Under the pieces are notes generated by a model. It worked only from the letters and a program-made list of their open reading frames with translations. It was not told where the DNA came from and ran no database searches. DNA of 64,000 bases from the NCBI GenBank assembly GCA_033964015.1, contig CM066919.1, positions 16,223,646 to 16,287,645 of the forward strand, read 5' to 3'. The position numbers and the translations under genes were made by a program. This stretch comes from Scolanthus callimorphus (lineage: Eukaryota; Cnidaria; Anthozoa; Actiniaria; Edwardsiidae). Of the stretch, positions 1-11,259 are shown in pieces; positions within the stretch are counted from its first letter, which is position 1, and every line of letters starts with the position of its first letter.

Positions 1-125
1 TGTTTGAATATTCACTTGCTGAGCCGATCAATTACCATATCCATGCTAACAGCGGGATGCTCCAAGGGACTTTCCACTGTTAAATCGCAGACGGCAATAA
101 GACTTTTGGTACCGGCTGCACGCAG

Positions 126-601
126 ACTAGTGAAACATTTAATTTTTTACATCTGGATGCTTAAAGAAATGATAATATTGTAAATAAAAATGCTTGTTAA
201 TGGTAGTATGAGAGACAATATTTCATAAATTCCAAATATATTCCAAATTCATATAAGACAGCATCGCATCGAGGGCATACACAGTTTGATAATGATTGAC
301 CAACTGTGTTGTTTTGTATTTTATTCACATTAAAACAAATATAGACAAATTTTGACTTACCATACTAGTGAAACATTTAATTTTTTACATCTGGATGCTT
401 AAAGAAATGATAATATTGTAAATAAAAATGCTTGTTAATGGTAGTATGAGAGACAATATTTCACAAATTCCAAATATATTCCAAATTCATATAAGACAGC
501 ATCGCATCGAGGGCATACACAGTTTGATAATGATTGACCAACTGTGTTGTTTTGTATTTTATTCACATTAAAACAAATATAGACAAATTTTGACTTACCA
601 T
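126..601. repeat. Tandem duplication, two copies of a 238-bp unit
   Basis: The block at 126-363 is repeated almost exactly at 364-601, beginning with ACTAGTGAAACATTT and ending with GACTTACCATAC-type sequence. I saw only a single-base difference (cataaa versus cacaaa), so the duplication is recent. Neither copy has coding potential. Confidence 0.9.
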
Positions 602-3600
602 ACGTCTTGAAGCTACTGGAAAAAAGTATGTTTATTAGAAACTGTTCAACTAAATTATATTAGGTCGCCTGATGCTAGTTGCTAACGATGACCCCGCGAT
701 GAAATTGTTTGTGTTCTACAACTTAGAAATTATTGCAGGTAATATAAGTTTACTAATGCTATACTTACAGTTAAAGTATCCCCAGGTATTCCAGCACTTC
801 GAGAAAGTTAATCGCTCTATACCAATTTCCTGTCTAGAAACTCATTCCACCTGTTGGAAGGCAATAAATACATGAGACTGTTAAGTTAATACCGTTAATA
901 AGTCAGCCACAGACAAGTCAATCTAGCTTCTATTTAGACAGGTTTCAAGGAATCTTCAAAAAATAAAAGGCACCAAATAAATTAATACAATGTAAATATA
1001 TATAAAAAGAAAAGTATTGCAGTGGCTTAAAATTACAACCAGTCTAAGCATTATTTATTCATTGCGCATGCTTGCCATGCTTGGATGTACGAAAGATGGT
1101 GAGGAGATGAGGCTGATTAGTTAATTATGATTATACCGTGGTCGGTGAACCATTATAGTTATAAAACAGTTGCTCACTTAACAAATTGAGTATTAAAACT
1201 GCATGTTTCCATGTTACTCAGAACCAGCCCTTGGAAATGGAAAGAGCAAACGCGAGTAAGCAAGGAAAATCCCCCTCGGAAAGTTAAAATCAACCTTCAA
1301 CTACAACCTCGGCACAATTGTATTGTTGCACTTCATTTTTTCGCGTTCTTTATAAACATCTTCTAAGTGAAAAAAAAAATTTCCAGTTTCTAATTTTTTC
1401 AAGAAGAGTGTTCCATAATTTGGCGTCGTTACAAGAAAAGCTCTCCGTCAGGGAGAAGGAAGGAAGGTTTTGATAAGACATTCGGTTCTGGGTAGTGTCA
1501 TCTGTATGAGGAACATCGAAGAATTATTGTCACATTTTCTATTTTACATGCTTTGAAGTCCACTATTCGAAGTCCTTGTCCAAAGGGAAGATGGAAGAAA
1601 GTATTAGCGCGCCAACTGCATTATAATATCTAGGCAATCTACAATTTCAAGTAACACATATTAATCCATTCGAATCAACATACTAAAAGTACAAAGTAAT
1701 TGCCCACGAGGAAAAGGGACCCAAAGGCCTATAGACATTTCAAGCCATACATATAACACGTTTATCAGAATTAAATTTTCAGTTAAATGATGCCAAAAGT
1801 AAAAGTATGTAATTAAGACAGAATTTCGAGTTTGAACACATCAACTAGTGTCAGGTACTGCTGATTAGTATACAACAAACTAAATTTCACCATTTTTCTT
1901 GAGTCTTTTTCAGTGTTTCGTTAACAAAAACACGCACCTGTTGTAGTATAATGAACGAGAGAAACGTTTTTAAAAGTACTGCAGAATGCTTTAGGCATAT
2001 TGAAATAGTTTGCCAATCGCTTATAACTATTTTCCGGCCATTTAAACATAGAAACATTCGGCTTTGTTTGACTTACATTACAGTCGAAGCTCTCCGTGCG
2101 ACCGCTCTCGTAAGCGACCATTTTCACGAAACCCCGAAATGTCACATAAACTCTGTTATTTCAAGCTCTCGTAAGCGACCGCCTTACTTTTTGTCTTTAA
2201 AACATCAGTCATCACCTCATAAATATCTAAAATGATAAAAGCTGCACCGGTGAAATGCTATTTTCTATGTACATATTTGCGGTTATCTATTCTTAATTAA
2301 AGTCGGGAAATAAATCAAACTATTTTAAGCATTAGTATTATGGCGTTATATCCCCGCCAAAATTCTACCATTGCTCTTCGACATTCATCTTTCAACCTAT
2401 CATGCGTCTTTGCCCTGCAATATGCATTGTTTAAAATCCAACATATATATTTACAATGCAACATTTGAAGTCGCAGAATTCAACATCACATTCGCAATTC
2501 AACACGCATGCTGAAATACGATCTATCCTCTACACGTATAAAGGTATTAAACGCGTGTGCGCAGCAGATTGCTATACATCATGGGAACTCTCGTCAACAG
2601 AATCTTACAATTTGGGTGTAATATGAAAAGCTTGTTGTAAATTGAGAAATCTAAGTTTTGTCATTTGATGGCACAGCATACTTTTTAAATAAGCACGCGC
2701 AGATGCGCATCTTAATTGACTCATTATTATACGTCATAATAACGTAATGTTGTAACTCTGGATCTGGAACTTCCATTAAAACCACAGCATAAACTCTCGA
2801 AGGTGTAATTTCATCACAGCTTCCTTCGGAAAATGATTGCTTGCGGTTTTGCTAGAAAGAACACAGATCCTGCTGAGGGAGATATAAACTGGGCTTTTAA
2901 AATCTCAAATGAGATATCTCAAAGCCAACCAATTCTGCCACATTCTGCCACGCCCAACACCTCGTTACATAGGACATATATGTAGGATGGAAAATACATC
3001 ACTCCTCAAACGGGTGTTTTTCGACACAAGAAGAACCTAGACCAAATTGGAGAAAACTTGGGATTTAGACAAAAAAAAATTGCTCAAAATTTGTATGGAC
3101 AAAGATGACATAATGCAGCTATTGTCAACATGATCACCACAATAGCTGCAAAGCCCTATGGCCATTCACATGCCTAGAGGGAAAACATGATGATGATGAA
3201 AGGTTGTCCAGGATTGTATATAATTCAAATAAAAGTTGGAAAATCGAAATTAAGCTTCCTTACCCTTTTCTTATTATCGAAGCGTTTTAAGGAGTAGAAA
3301 ATAATATATTTATAAAAATCAGACGCGAATACCCTGTTGTTCTGGCACTAAACTTAAAAAAGACCCATTAACTCGAAAGATATACCACAATTAAACTCTA
3401 CGAACTAGCAGATATTGCTCGTGGCATCTTTCTCATTTTAACAACAACGCAAAGGAAGATTTGGAACAAAACATTTGAAGTACCAGAAGTCGTGGGAAAG
3501 CGAAAGAAACCGATGGATAGGTCTCACGTTTTCCCCGAAAAGGTAAAATGGAAGGTAAAATGCAAACAGTTTCTGAAGATGGGTTAAAGGCACCATAAAA

Positions 3601-4034
3601 CTGTGCTAAAAGTGTGCTTCAAAGTTCTGCAGAACAGGAAACCAGTACTGACAACAGTTTTTTTACATACTGAACACTGAAACTAGCACTGACACAGGAA
3701 ACAGTAGGGTAGAAACAGAGACTAGTAAATGCTGTCCAGATCCCGGGGGGGGGGGACTCCCCTATTTTGGGGACGTATTCAGTTACTTTGGATACGGTAC
3801 AGTTTCAGCGGCGGCTCCCGTAGAAATACTATCCGATTTCTTTGTGCAATATATCAAATTAAAGCTGAAACAATGAAGTATCTAGTCTAACATTCGATTT
3901 TCACGATTAATTAAAAAAAGGCAAAACAAAACTGAAAAACAGTGGGGTACACTCAAGAAAATTTTGCCACAGTTCCCCTGCTTCAAATCTTTTGCAAAAT
4001 GCATCAAACTAATCAGCGCATAATGGGCAAGTAC
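602..4034. other. AT-rich stretch without recognisable gene
   Basis: No reading frame here resembles a known protein and no long exon with good splice sites is visible. Around 2079-2185 the phrase CTCTCGTAAGCGACC and a near copy recur, which resembles ends of pogo/Tigger-type or other TIR MITEs, but the boundaries are not clear. A short G tract lies near 3746-3755. The short open frames at 672-875 and 1921-2235 look random. Confidence 0.5.
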
Positions 4035-4312
4035 TCATAGTACTACTGATACTCTGATACTCGCCCCTTCTGTTCTGAAATAGTCAAACTGCTCCTGCTA
4101 CTCTGATACTCGCCCCTTCTGTTCTGAACTAGTCATAATACTACTGACACTCAACCCTTCTGTTCTGAACTAGTCATAGTGCTCCTGCTACTCTGATACT
4201 CAACCCATCTATTCTGAACTAGTCATAGTACTACTGATACTCTGATACTTCAGCGCCCCTTCTTTTCTGAACTAGTCATAGTGCTCCTGCTACACTCTGA
4301 TACTCACCCTTT
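4035..4312. repeat. Minisatellite of about 45-50 bp units
   Basis: Six or so imperfect copies of a unit containing TCTGATACTCGCCCCTTCTG followed by TTCTGAACTAGTCATAGT and an alternating CTACTGATACT / CTCCTGCTACT segment. The alternation suggests a two-unit higher-order structure of about 90-100 bp. No coding function is apparent. Confidence 0.8.
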
Positions 4313-4408
4313 CCATAAGCGGATTTAGGCCCGAAGTGAGCTCGTGATACTCTACTCATCAGCAGCAGTAAAATAATGAAGTGATTCCGTTCCCGTTTTA
4401 AACAGCAT

Positions 4409-5250
4409 ATGCAAAATATTCACTTTCTTTCTAAAAAGCTTTCTTTAAATATATTATTTTTAATTTCTTCAGTGATACACAGTGCGCGTTTCCTTGAACA
4501 AGAAAGACTGCCTAGTTTACAATATATTCTCAAACTCATTATAAATCAACGCGGTCTGCAAATCTGCCTTTTTTTCCATCTACAAAACACAGCGAAAATT
4601 AGAAAATACATTCTCTTATTTCTTCCAAAACAAGAATACTGCAATTCATTATTAACGGGCCTTAAAGTTGAACAAATAAAAAAACTCTGTATGTATAACT
4701 ACAAAATTCTGCACCGAGACTTTTAACAAGGACAACGACACCATTTATTACCTGTTCTTGAAAGGATCGATTTCAAATTACTCGGTTACTTTTAACGTTT
4801 AAAGCTCTGAACTCCTTCTTCCCTACACCACTCGGACACCCCACTCGGTCACTCCGCTCATCTAACAAAGGACTCCTGGTAGCACCTCGCTACAATCTCG
4901 AATCCTATGGCTACAGATCCTTTTCCTTTCAGGCCCTCAAACTTTGGAACTCTCTGCCGTATGAAATCCGAGAAGGTAACGATCTTAGTACATTCAAAAC
5001 TAATATAAAGACCATCCTTTCCAAGCAGCGCGTTCCGTTTATAAAATTGTTAGCGGTCATTTTTATCTATTGTTGTTTTTACTTTTTAGTTGTTTTTACT
5101 TTTTAAATCATTGTAAATGCTTCTTATAAATTATATCATTGTATCTAATAAAACAGTAATTGTAATGCATTTTAACAGTACTATTGTAAAGCGCTCAGGA
5201 TCTATTGGAATGGAGCGCAATATAAGCTCGTATTATTATAATAATTATTA
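4409..5250 (+). pseudogene. 3' end of a CR1/L2-type LINE reverse transcriptase
   Basis: Translation across stops and frame changes gives the typical C-terminal region of CR1/L2-clade non-LTR reverse transcriptases: a segment with EYCNSLLTGL (4640-4670), then HHLLPVLERIDFKLL (4740-4785), and later FGTLCRMKSEK, corresponding to the family's 'LWNSLP.EIR' motif. Downstream comes the GTAAAGCGCTCAGGATCTAT motif and a run rich in ATT (5225-5245), the usual end of such elements. The RT catalytic region is absent, so this is a 5'-truncated dead copy. The family call is confident; the exact clade (CR1, L2, Rex1) is not. Confidence 0.75.
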
Positions 5251-5299
5251 AGGACTTTAAGCACCGAATAGAACGGCAAGGGAGACGTGAGGACCGCGA

Positions 5300-6110
5300 A
5301 AGAACTTGGGAGAGAACGTCTTGTGGCGGAAACATTCAACTCATTAAGCAAGTGAACACAGAAAACCGCCGACGCCACCTTGCTATAGTTTCGCTTTCCC
5401 TGAGAAGAAGTAGCTATTTTGACATGCCCTCGCTAAAAGCAGTACGATATCAACTTCTTATCAGCCACGACGAAGGTTTATTAGACGGCACGGAGTGTTT
5501 GCTACTCTACGATCTAAATCAGTCCACAAATCTCGACCGTACGACTCATACGAGTGGTTTGACTTGGAAAACATGGCGAATGAATGGCGAATGAATGTCT
5601 GGCAGAGTTTCGTTTCCATAGGCAAAATATCCCTTTGCTAACGGAAGTTTCGCAGATTCGTCAAGAGATAAGCTTGTATCAGCGAAGTACATGTGATGAA
5701 ACTGAAGCATTGTGTGTTTTACTCAAGCGCCTGGCTTACCCTTGTCGATACTTTGATATGGTTTCTAGATTTGCTGGCCCGTCCCACTGCTTAGCATGAT
5801 CTTCAACCACATCCTTGACTACATATATCAGATCCATAGCCCAATAATTATTAACTGGAATGACATCCACGCGCCCTTGAAACTTATACAGCAGCCATTA
5901 CACACCGAAGTCCACTCCTTCACTGTTTTTGCTTTATAGACGAAACAGTGAGGCCAGTATGTAAGCCTTGAGAGAGTCAGAGGACTCTTTACAATGGCCA
6001 CAAAAGAGTTCACGTTCTTAAATACCAATCTGTGGCCCTGCCCAATGGTAGAAAGGTTGAAGAAATCTATACCTTTGAAGGTCACAATGCTCAAAAAACC
6101 ACTTGTCATG
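5300..6110 (+). pseudogene. PIF/Harbinger transposase (HARBI1-like) relic
   Basis: Two neighbouring frames (5352-5594 and 5584-5799) give a HARBI1-like N-terminal region: KAVRYQLLISHDEGLLDGTE, then CLAEFRFHRQNIPLL and TEALCVLLKRLAYPCRY followed by DMVSRFAGP. Further on, in another frame at 5990-6110, is YNGHKRVHVLKYQSVALPNG, a diagnostic stretch of the DDE domain of HARBI1-family transposases. The family uses a DDE nuclease to excise and insert Harbinger transposons with 3-bp TWA duplications. Here the frame is broken several times, the central DGT-type catalytic segment is lost and the C-terminus is replaced at about 6165 by LINE sequence. It is clearly inactive. The fragment lies in the same orientation as the LINE that follows. 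Confidence 0.8.
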
Positions 6111-6164
6111 TTTATTTTTCTAAAATGCTTCTTTGCCAGTGTGCCTAATGCCCTTTGCCAGTGT

Positions 6165-6575
6165 GGTCACAATACGGTTTTCGTCAGCAACATTCAACTG
6201 AACATGCAATTCTTGATATAATTAGCAGAAGTCAATTAAACATGGACAAAAAACTTTTCTCATGTGGAATCTTTATCGACCTAACCAAAGCGTTCGATAC
6301 GGTCGATCATAATGTAAGTTGAATCATTATGGAATCAGAGTAGTAAGTAACAAATGGTTTCCTTCTTATCTCAAAGGAAGATTGCAGACTACTTAAATCA
6401 AGAATTGCATATCAGAGAAACATGAGACACTATGCGGCGTACCTCAACGATCCGTCCTTGGCCCACTCGGGTTCCTAATTTACATCAATGACATTTGTAA
6501 CTCCTCAAAACTAATCGATTTCTTTTTATTTGCTGACGACACGAATCTTCTGTATGCTAATAAAAATCTTAAAAA
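6165..6575 (+). pseudogene. LINE reverse transcriptase, 5' part, interrupted
   Basis: Translation gives YGFRQQHSTEHAILDI followed by DKKLFSCGIFIDLTKAFDTV, the hallmark region of CR1/jockey-type non-LTR reverse transcriptases (FR..HST.HA, then FIDL.KAFDTVDH with the first catalytic Asp). It continues with fragments corresponding to [20 protein letters not shown] and FADDTNLLYA (the catalytic FADD box, about 6525-6560) in shifting frames. Several frameshifts show that it is dead. The frame resumes after the Penelope-like insertion at 7622, so both blocks were once one gene. Confidence 0.8.
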
Positions 6576-6700
6576 TTTAGATTTACTAAAAGCCTTTTCC
6601 CGCTGACAATTTCAGCATGTAAAGAGTAAATGAAAGGCCGAGTATGTTCATATCTGTATATAACAGACAAAAGGACAAGATGGTAAAATGTATAGTTATA

Positions 6701-6728
6701 TTTCGGCAAAATTCTATACCATCATCAG
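6701..6728 (-). ncRNA. Hammerhead-ribozyme-like core in left Penelope terminus
   Basis: On the minus strand the terminus reads CTGATGA, then 17 nt able to form a small hairpin (GGTA ... TGCC, with one G-U pair), then GAAA. This is the conserved order CUGAUGA - stem II - GAAA of hammerhead ribozymes, which Penelope terminal repeats are known to encode. A short AUA/UAU stem III can follow. I could not find a convincing stem I, so activity is uncertain. Confidence 0.45.
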
Positions 6729-6796
6729 ACTAATTAAAATACAGGGTACATGATATTTATACTAGTTACAATAATATATGCAAGAGGAAAGAATTT

Positions 6797-7430
6797 ATGA
6801 AAACAACAGCTTTTTCCTTGATATCTAAATTTACTGATAGGCTTAATAATAACGCTCCCGCCAGGAATCCTAATATCAACGAGGACCGTACAGTCGTTTG
6901 GCTCACTGTTCCGTATATAGGCATCATAACTGAACAGTTAATTAAGAAGTTTAAACGGCAATTGCGTAGATACATCAAGCCTAATGTAAACATTGACATC
7001 AGAGTACGACAGCCTACCACCAAATTAACGTTTTTTACCAACACAAAGGACAAAATCCCGCTATTATCAAAATCTAGCGTTGTGTACAAAATCAATTGCT
7101 CTACATGTAATGCCTCTTACATTGGTAAAACAGACCGAAACCTGGCTGTCCGCACAAAGAGCACGCTCTAGACAAAGTTAGTGCCGTTTTCCAGCATTTG
7201 CGCTCTTGTCCTAATCTTAACTACCTAAGATGCATTTCCAATTTTCCCGCCATGTACAATGACAACAACTATTGTCCTGACGATGAGGGAGCGTTCTATC
7301 TTAATTAACATTCTAATTGGAATGAACATTCTAATAACATTGGAATTAACATTCTAATTGGAATGTTTTACTTTACAAAGAGGCCTACTATATTAAGCCT
7401 AATTTAAATCTCTAGCCGCGAGCTCTCCTT
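6797..7430 (+). pseudogene. Penelope-like polyprotein C-terminus with GIY-YIG domain
   Basis: The open frame at 6797-7171 begins inside the left inverted repeat and reads LTVPYIGIITEQLIKKFKRQ, then a region ending VVYKINCSTCNASYIGKTDR. The last segment is the start of the GIY-YIG endonuclease domain found at the C-terminus of Penelope-like reverse transcriptases (a YKI.C..C.A.YIG.T.R pattern). After a frame break near 7160 the domain continues as SAVFQHLRSCPNLNYLRCIS and DDEGAFYLN, then a last fragment LLYKEAYYIKPNLNL before 7430. The reverse transcriptase is missing completely. The family cleaves target DNA with this nuclease to prime reverse transcription; this copy cannot. Confidence 0.8.
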
Positions 7431-7506
7431 GTTTTCATAAATTCTTTCCTCTTGCATATATTATTGTAACTAGTATAAATATCATGTACCCTGTATTTTA
7501 ATTAGT

Positions 7507-7534
7507 CTGATGATGGCATAGAATTTTGCCGAAA
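7507..7534 (+). ncRNA. Hammerhead-ribozyme-like core in right Penelope terminus
   Basis: The same motif on the plus strand: CTGATGA (7507-7513), a hairpin GGCA ... TGCC, and GAAA (7531-7534). Compared with the left copy the stem has GGCA instead of GGTA, a difference compatible with pairing (G-C versus G-U). Stem III may be AUA/UAU around 7533-7544. Stem I was not identified. Confidence 0.45.
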
Positions 7535-7621
7535 TATAACTATACATTTTACAATCTTGTCCTTTTGTCTGTTATATACAGATATGAACATACTCGGCCT
7601 TTCATTTATTCTTTAGATTTA

Positions 7622-8208
7622 GTACTAAACAAAGAATTAGCCAATGCTTCAGATTGGCTTATCGCCAATAAGCTTAGAATAAATATAAAGAAATCTAACT
7701 TTGTTATCTTTCGGCCTCACCAAAAATGCTAACATTTCAACCAACCATCAAACTCTTCGATAACTCACAGCGTCTGATTACTCTTGACCGCAAAAATTAT
7801 GTTAAATATCTAGGACTCCTCATTGATGACCATCTTTAGCTGGAAATACCATATTGACCACATAGCTACATATTTGTCTTATGGTATTGTTGCTTGGGGC
7901 CGTGCCGCAAAATTGCACAAACTTCTCATACTTCAAAAATGTGCCTTCAGAAATGTGCCTTCAGATTAATGCATTTTTCGGATAAACAACAGCATGCCAT
8001 TCCTCTTTTTCTTAAATCTAATTTTCTCCCAATTCAAATGATCAATTTTGAAGAAAAAAAACCCGGCTACCATGATGCATGATGTTTCCAACAAAGTTGC
8101 GGCGGTTCTGATACCGAAGCTTTTTACTTAACCAGAAGATGTGCATAATTACACTACAGGGGCGGCTTGCAGTGGACATTTTTATGTTAAATCGTCAATA
8201 CTTTTTTT
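7622..8208 (+). pseudogene. LINE reverse transcriptase, 3' part
   Basis: Continuation of the LINE cut by the Penelope-like insertion. In successive frames it reads NKELANASDWLIANKLRINI, IKLFDNSQRLITLDRKNYVK then YLGLLIDDH, SYGIVAWGRA, LMHFSDKQQHAIPLFLKSNF and finally EDVHNYTTGAACSGHFYVKS (about 8137-8200). These correspond to the thumb and C-terminal region of CR1/jockey-type reverse transcriptases in cnidarian genomes. A deletion near 7860 and several frameshifts are evident. The sequence ends just before the 8226 MITE. Confidence 0.8.
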
Positions 8209-8225
8209 TCCAGGTCACTTCTCTC

Positions 8226-9001
8226 ATAGTCCGGTCAAATTAGCCCGAAAAAACCCCGAACCTGGAAAAAATTGCAACATGAGAAATTTTTGGTACTAAT
8301 TGTTAAAAACATATGTAGGAATAGCATATCCAAATTTCGTAGAAATCCGGCCGGGGGAAGTTGGTTAAAATTTTTGGTTTTACCGGCGACGTCAAGGGCG
8401 CCTTTTCTTTTCGGCGGCACTTAGACACTGAAAACACAGAAGCTGGGAGAATGTTTATAGACTGTACAGATGAAACCGGGGAAGATTTAACAAGGTTTTT
8501 CGGTTGAAACAAATAATTTCTGAGCGATGAGTTACGGCTATGAACAGTTTATTTATTTTATTCCTTTTAGCGTATAATATTCGAACTTTTGTGTATCACC
8601 ACGCGGGAAATACAAGGATCATATGGGATTTGTCAAAACGCACGATTATTTAGTTATTATTTTGCAGAATTGGTTATAAACAAGCACACAATTCACATCT
8701 ATGCAATCACATTATGCAGTAGAAATAAATTGCTCGATATCTCGTTCAATATCACACCGAGTTACGGCCCTACAGTCTATAGCCCTCAATTCGAATTGTT
8801 CGCTTTCATTGTTTAAGTGCCACTGAAAACAACGGGCTTTCCTTCGTGCAGACGGAAAACCCCAAATTTAACCAACTTCCCTCGAACGGATTTTCACAAA
8901 ATTTGGACACGTATTTCTCACATATGTTCCTGAGAATTTGCTGTATAAAAATCCCATGTTGCAATTTTTTCCAGGTTAAACGCTAAATTGACCGGACTAT
9001 C
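8226..9001. mobile_element. Non-autonomous inverted-repeat element, AGTCCGGTCAA ends
   Basis: The left end ATAGTCCGGTCAAATTAGC matches, inverted, the right end GCTAAATTGACCGGACTAT at 8983-9000. Similarity continues inward through AACCTGGAAAAAATTGCAAC and AAGTTGGTT, giving arms of over 130 bp with diverged patches. The flanking dinucleotide could be an AT or a TA duplication, so superfamily is unresolved (ISL2EU-like if AT, Tc1/mariner-like if TA). No transposase is encoded. Confidence 0.6.
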
Positions 9002-10990
9002 AGTGCTTGGAGATCCTGATGAAACATGATGTCTAGTGTTTGATATTTGACAAGTGGTCGCCGAAGGCTCGAGGTGAATATGGCGCCGGCAATCACGGAG
9101 CCTGAGGCGACTTGTTTCAGTATAATTCACCGATCCCGCATTCATTGTTATACCCATAGTTACTGTTGCTACGTCGGACAAGCCAAATTTTATCTTTGGC
9201 ATAGAGCGCGGAAAAGACACCGATTGCAGGGAGGTGTTAGAAGTTGTTGCATGCAACTTGGATTTTATATTATTATCTTAGGGATCGGTAATAGGGATCG
9301 GTATATTGCTCAAGATATTAATAAGGATTTTAGACAAAAAAAACTGTATCAGCTCCATGCAATACCAATAGGTTAATATTAATGATATTGATTGAAATTT
9401 ATATTCATATTTCTATGCGATACCTATCTAGTGTACTGTAACCTGCTGGTGCTTCCATAACTCAGCCCACCAGCTGCAAAGGGTGTTGAATTTTATCATT
9501 ATCATTATAAATTTTCCCTAGACCCTCGGGCTACTATGATCGCCGAGGAAATAAAACCGTATTTCAAGTGCAGCTTAGCTCTGGATAAAGAAAAATGGTT
9601 CAGTGAACAAGCGCAGCGGTCATTTTTATTTGATCTCCCAAGAGACCTTGTATCGGGGAACTGAAAATGCATACATTTCTGATCGCAATATTTATTCGAG
9701 AACTAAGTTTGCCTCACAGTTAAGACGGGCTCCTCGCACCGCTGATACTCCGGGTTCGAGAAACGAATAGCAATGTATTTTTCTTTTTTTTTTCCGTTGC
9801 TCTTCATGATCACTCATGACGCAGTGGTTGCGTTTTTGTGACATCTCGTTGTAACTCAGAGCTGGAAATATTTTAACTTTATCGGACATCTGTCCATTAA
9901 TTTTTTTTGGTTGTCTCTGCTGGAAAATTGGCCGAACAAACAGAAAATTGTTCCTCACCAGAGGGAAATTCAGTAAAAGACAAACGATTCTTTCTCTTGC
10001 ATTTATAATGAGGGAATTTAGCTAGTAAATGTCCGAGGCGGTCATGGTATAATAATACGTTCATTTTTATAGCGCTTTTCTCTTATGGATCCAAAGCGCT
10101 TTACAATAATTCTATACATACAATGATAGTATCTAAATAGTTCAAATATGAAATAATAAAAATATACAATAATTGTACCTAAATAGTTTAAAGATAAAAA
10201 CGTATTAAATATTTAAAATGATAATAATATTTAAAAAGAAACCAGTTTATGACTAGCTATATTCATAATTAATTTTCATGCAAAGTGATAGGGATGAAAA
10301 AAGCGCTGCGCCGAGATGTAATAAAATTTACCATAAAATTTCAAAGATGGGGGAACATATAATATAACTCACTTTATATTATTATTACTCACATTATAAT
10401 TATTCAAGCATGTTGATGGAGTTAATCGCTAATTTTGTGCTCCCTGTGCATGAAACGTATTTCGCCTGAAAGTAGTTACCGGTCAGACAAGTCAGTTGCC
10501 GCAAAAAGCCAACTTTCTTCACGAATACGTCTTGTTGGACTTGTCAATACCTGCGTCTTTAGAGTTTTATTGCGTCTATTTATTTATTCTGCTTTCTATT
10601 TATCACCAAGAACGGTCTAGGCAGTATCTTCCTGTTTACAATTGCGTCTTTATACTCCTCCTGTTTGAAAGTTTGTGCTCGAGGCGTTTGGCCACTGTTT
10701 ATTACACTGAATACGCATGGAACTGCAGGGTATTCTTGTGTACCGAAACTATTCCTCAACTTTTAACCCTTTTCAATGATCATCCAAAAACGGCAAGTAC
10801 TAGGTATCTTTTGCCGTAAAACACGTTAACCCAAATGCTGACTCAGTGGAAGCATATATCCCTCTTCTAATAACTCATCATCATTCCAAAAGTTTGGAGG
10901 GATGGGTCGGATTAGCTATTCATGACTGTCCTGTGGGTCAGTAAACCATTATATTTATAGAGCAGATGCTTGCTGGACCAATCACATATA
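9002..10990. other. Stretch without recognisable gene
   Basis: No open frame resembles a protein family and no strong exon is seen. At about 10060-10110 the text AGCGCTTT...AAAGCGCTTTACAAT is the reverse of a typical CR1/L2 3' tail, suggesting a LINE or SINE scrap on the minus strand. Short frames at 9047-9376, 9692-9958 and 10435-10819 look random. Confidence 0.45.
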
Positions 10991-10991
10991 A

Positions 10992-11172
10992 TAGCGGAGC
11001 TCCTTAGCGGCCGAAGGCCGCAGAGCGGAGCACCATAGGTATCGCAGGAAGAGTTCAATAGCTCAAAACAGAACTCAGGTATACGATCGACTTGATTTTT
11101 CATGGTTCAGCGGTGTTCTCTAGTATCGCGGGCGCGTCCGTGCGTGTCTGCGCGCCCATACCACAGGGAACC
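10992..11172 (+). repeat. Helitron-associated 5' repeat, copy 1
   Basis: This roughly 180-bp segment, starting TAGCGGAGCTCCTTAGCGGC and containing CAGGTATACGATCGACTT and CGCGTCCGTGCGTGTC, is repeated at 27634-27808 directly upstream of the Helitron first exon. It contains a short palindrome GCGGCCGAAGGCCGC. Because both copies precede similar basic coding sequence, it probably is the 5' flank or leader of a Helitron family. Confidence 0.65.
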
Positions 11173-11259
11173 CCGGAACCGTCTGTCATTTTTCTGCAGG
11201 ACTATGTCTGTACCTCTGTACAGAGTTTGTTTTTTCTTCTAACTGTTAAAAAAAATCGA

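Larger units (their letters stand above)
6586..7611 (+). mobile_element. Penelope-like element inserted in a LINE
   Basis: A 1026-bp insertion flanked by a 10-bp direct repeat TTTAGATTTA (6576-6585 and 7612-7621) interrupts the LINE. The ends are inverted copies of about 180 bp (roughly 6618-6806 versus 7430-7611), sharing AAAGGCCGAGTATGTTCATA and, nearer the centre, GCAAGAGGAAAGAATTTATG. Between them is a Penelope C-terminal coding region with a GIY-YIG domain. Penelope-like elements commonly carry terminal repeats in direct or inverted order and are 5' truncated, which fits. The left end has about 30 additional bp (6586-6617) outside the inverted repeat. Confidence 0.8.

Noticed and set aside
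2079..2185. pogo/Tigger-type MITE
   Set aside because: CTCTCGTAAGCGACC is repeated and familiar in style, but no pair of inverted ends with a TA duplication could be drawn.
10435..10819. Two overlapping hydrophobic frames as a small membrane protein
   Set aside because: Composition follows the AT/T-rich DNA and the frames overlap one another; no family resemblance or promoter context.
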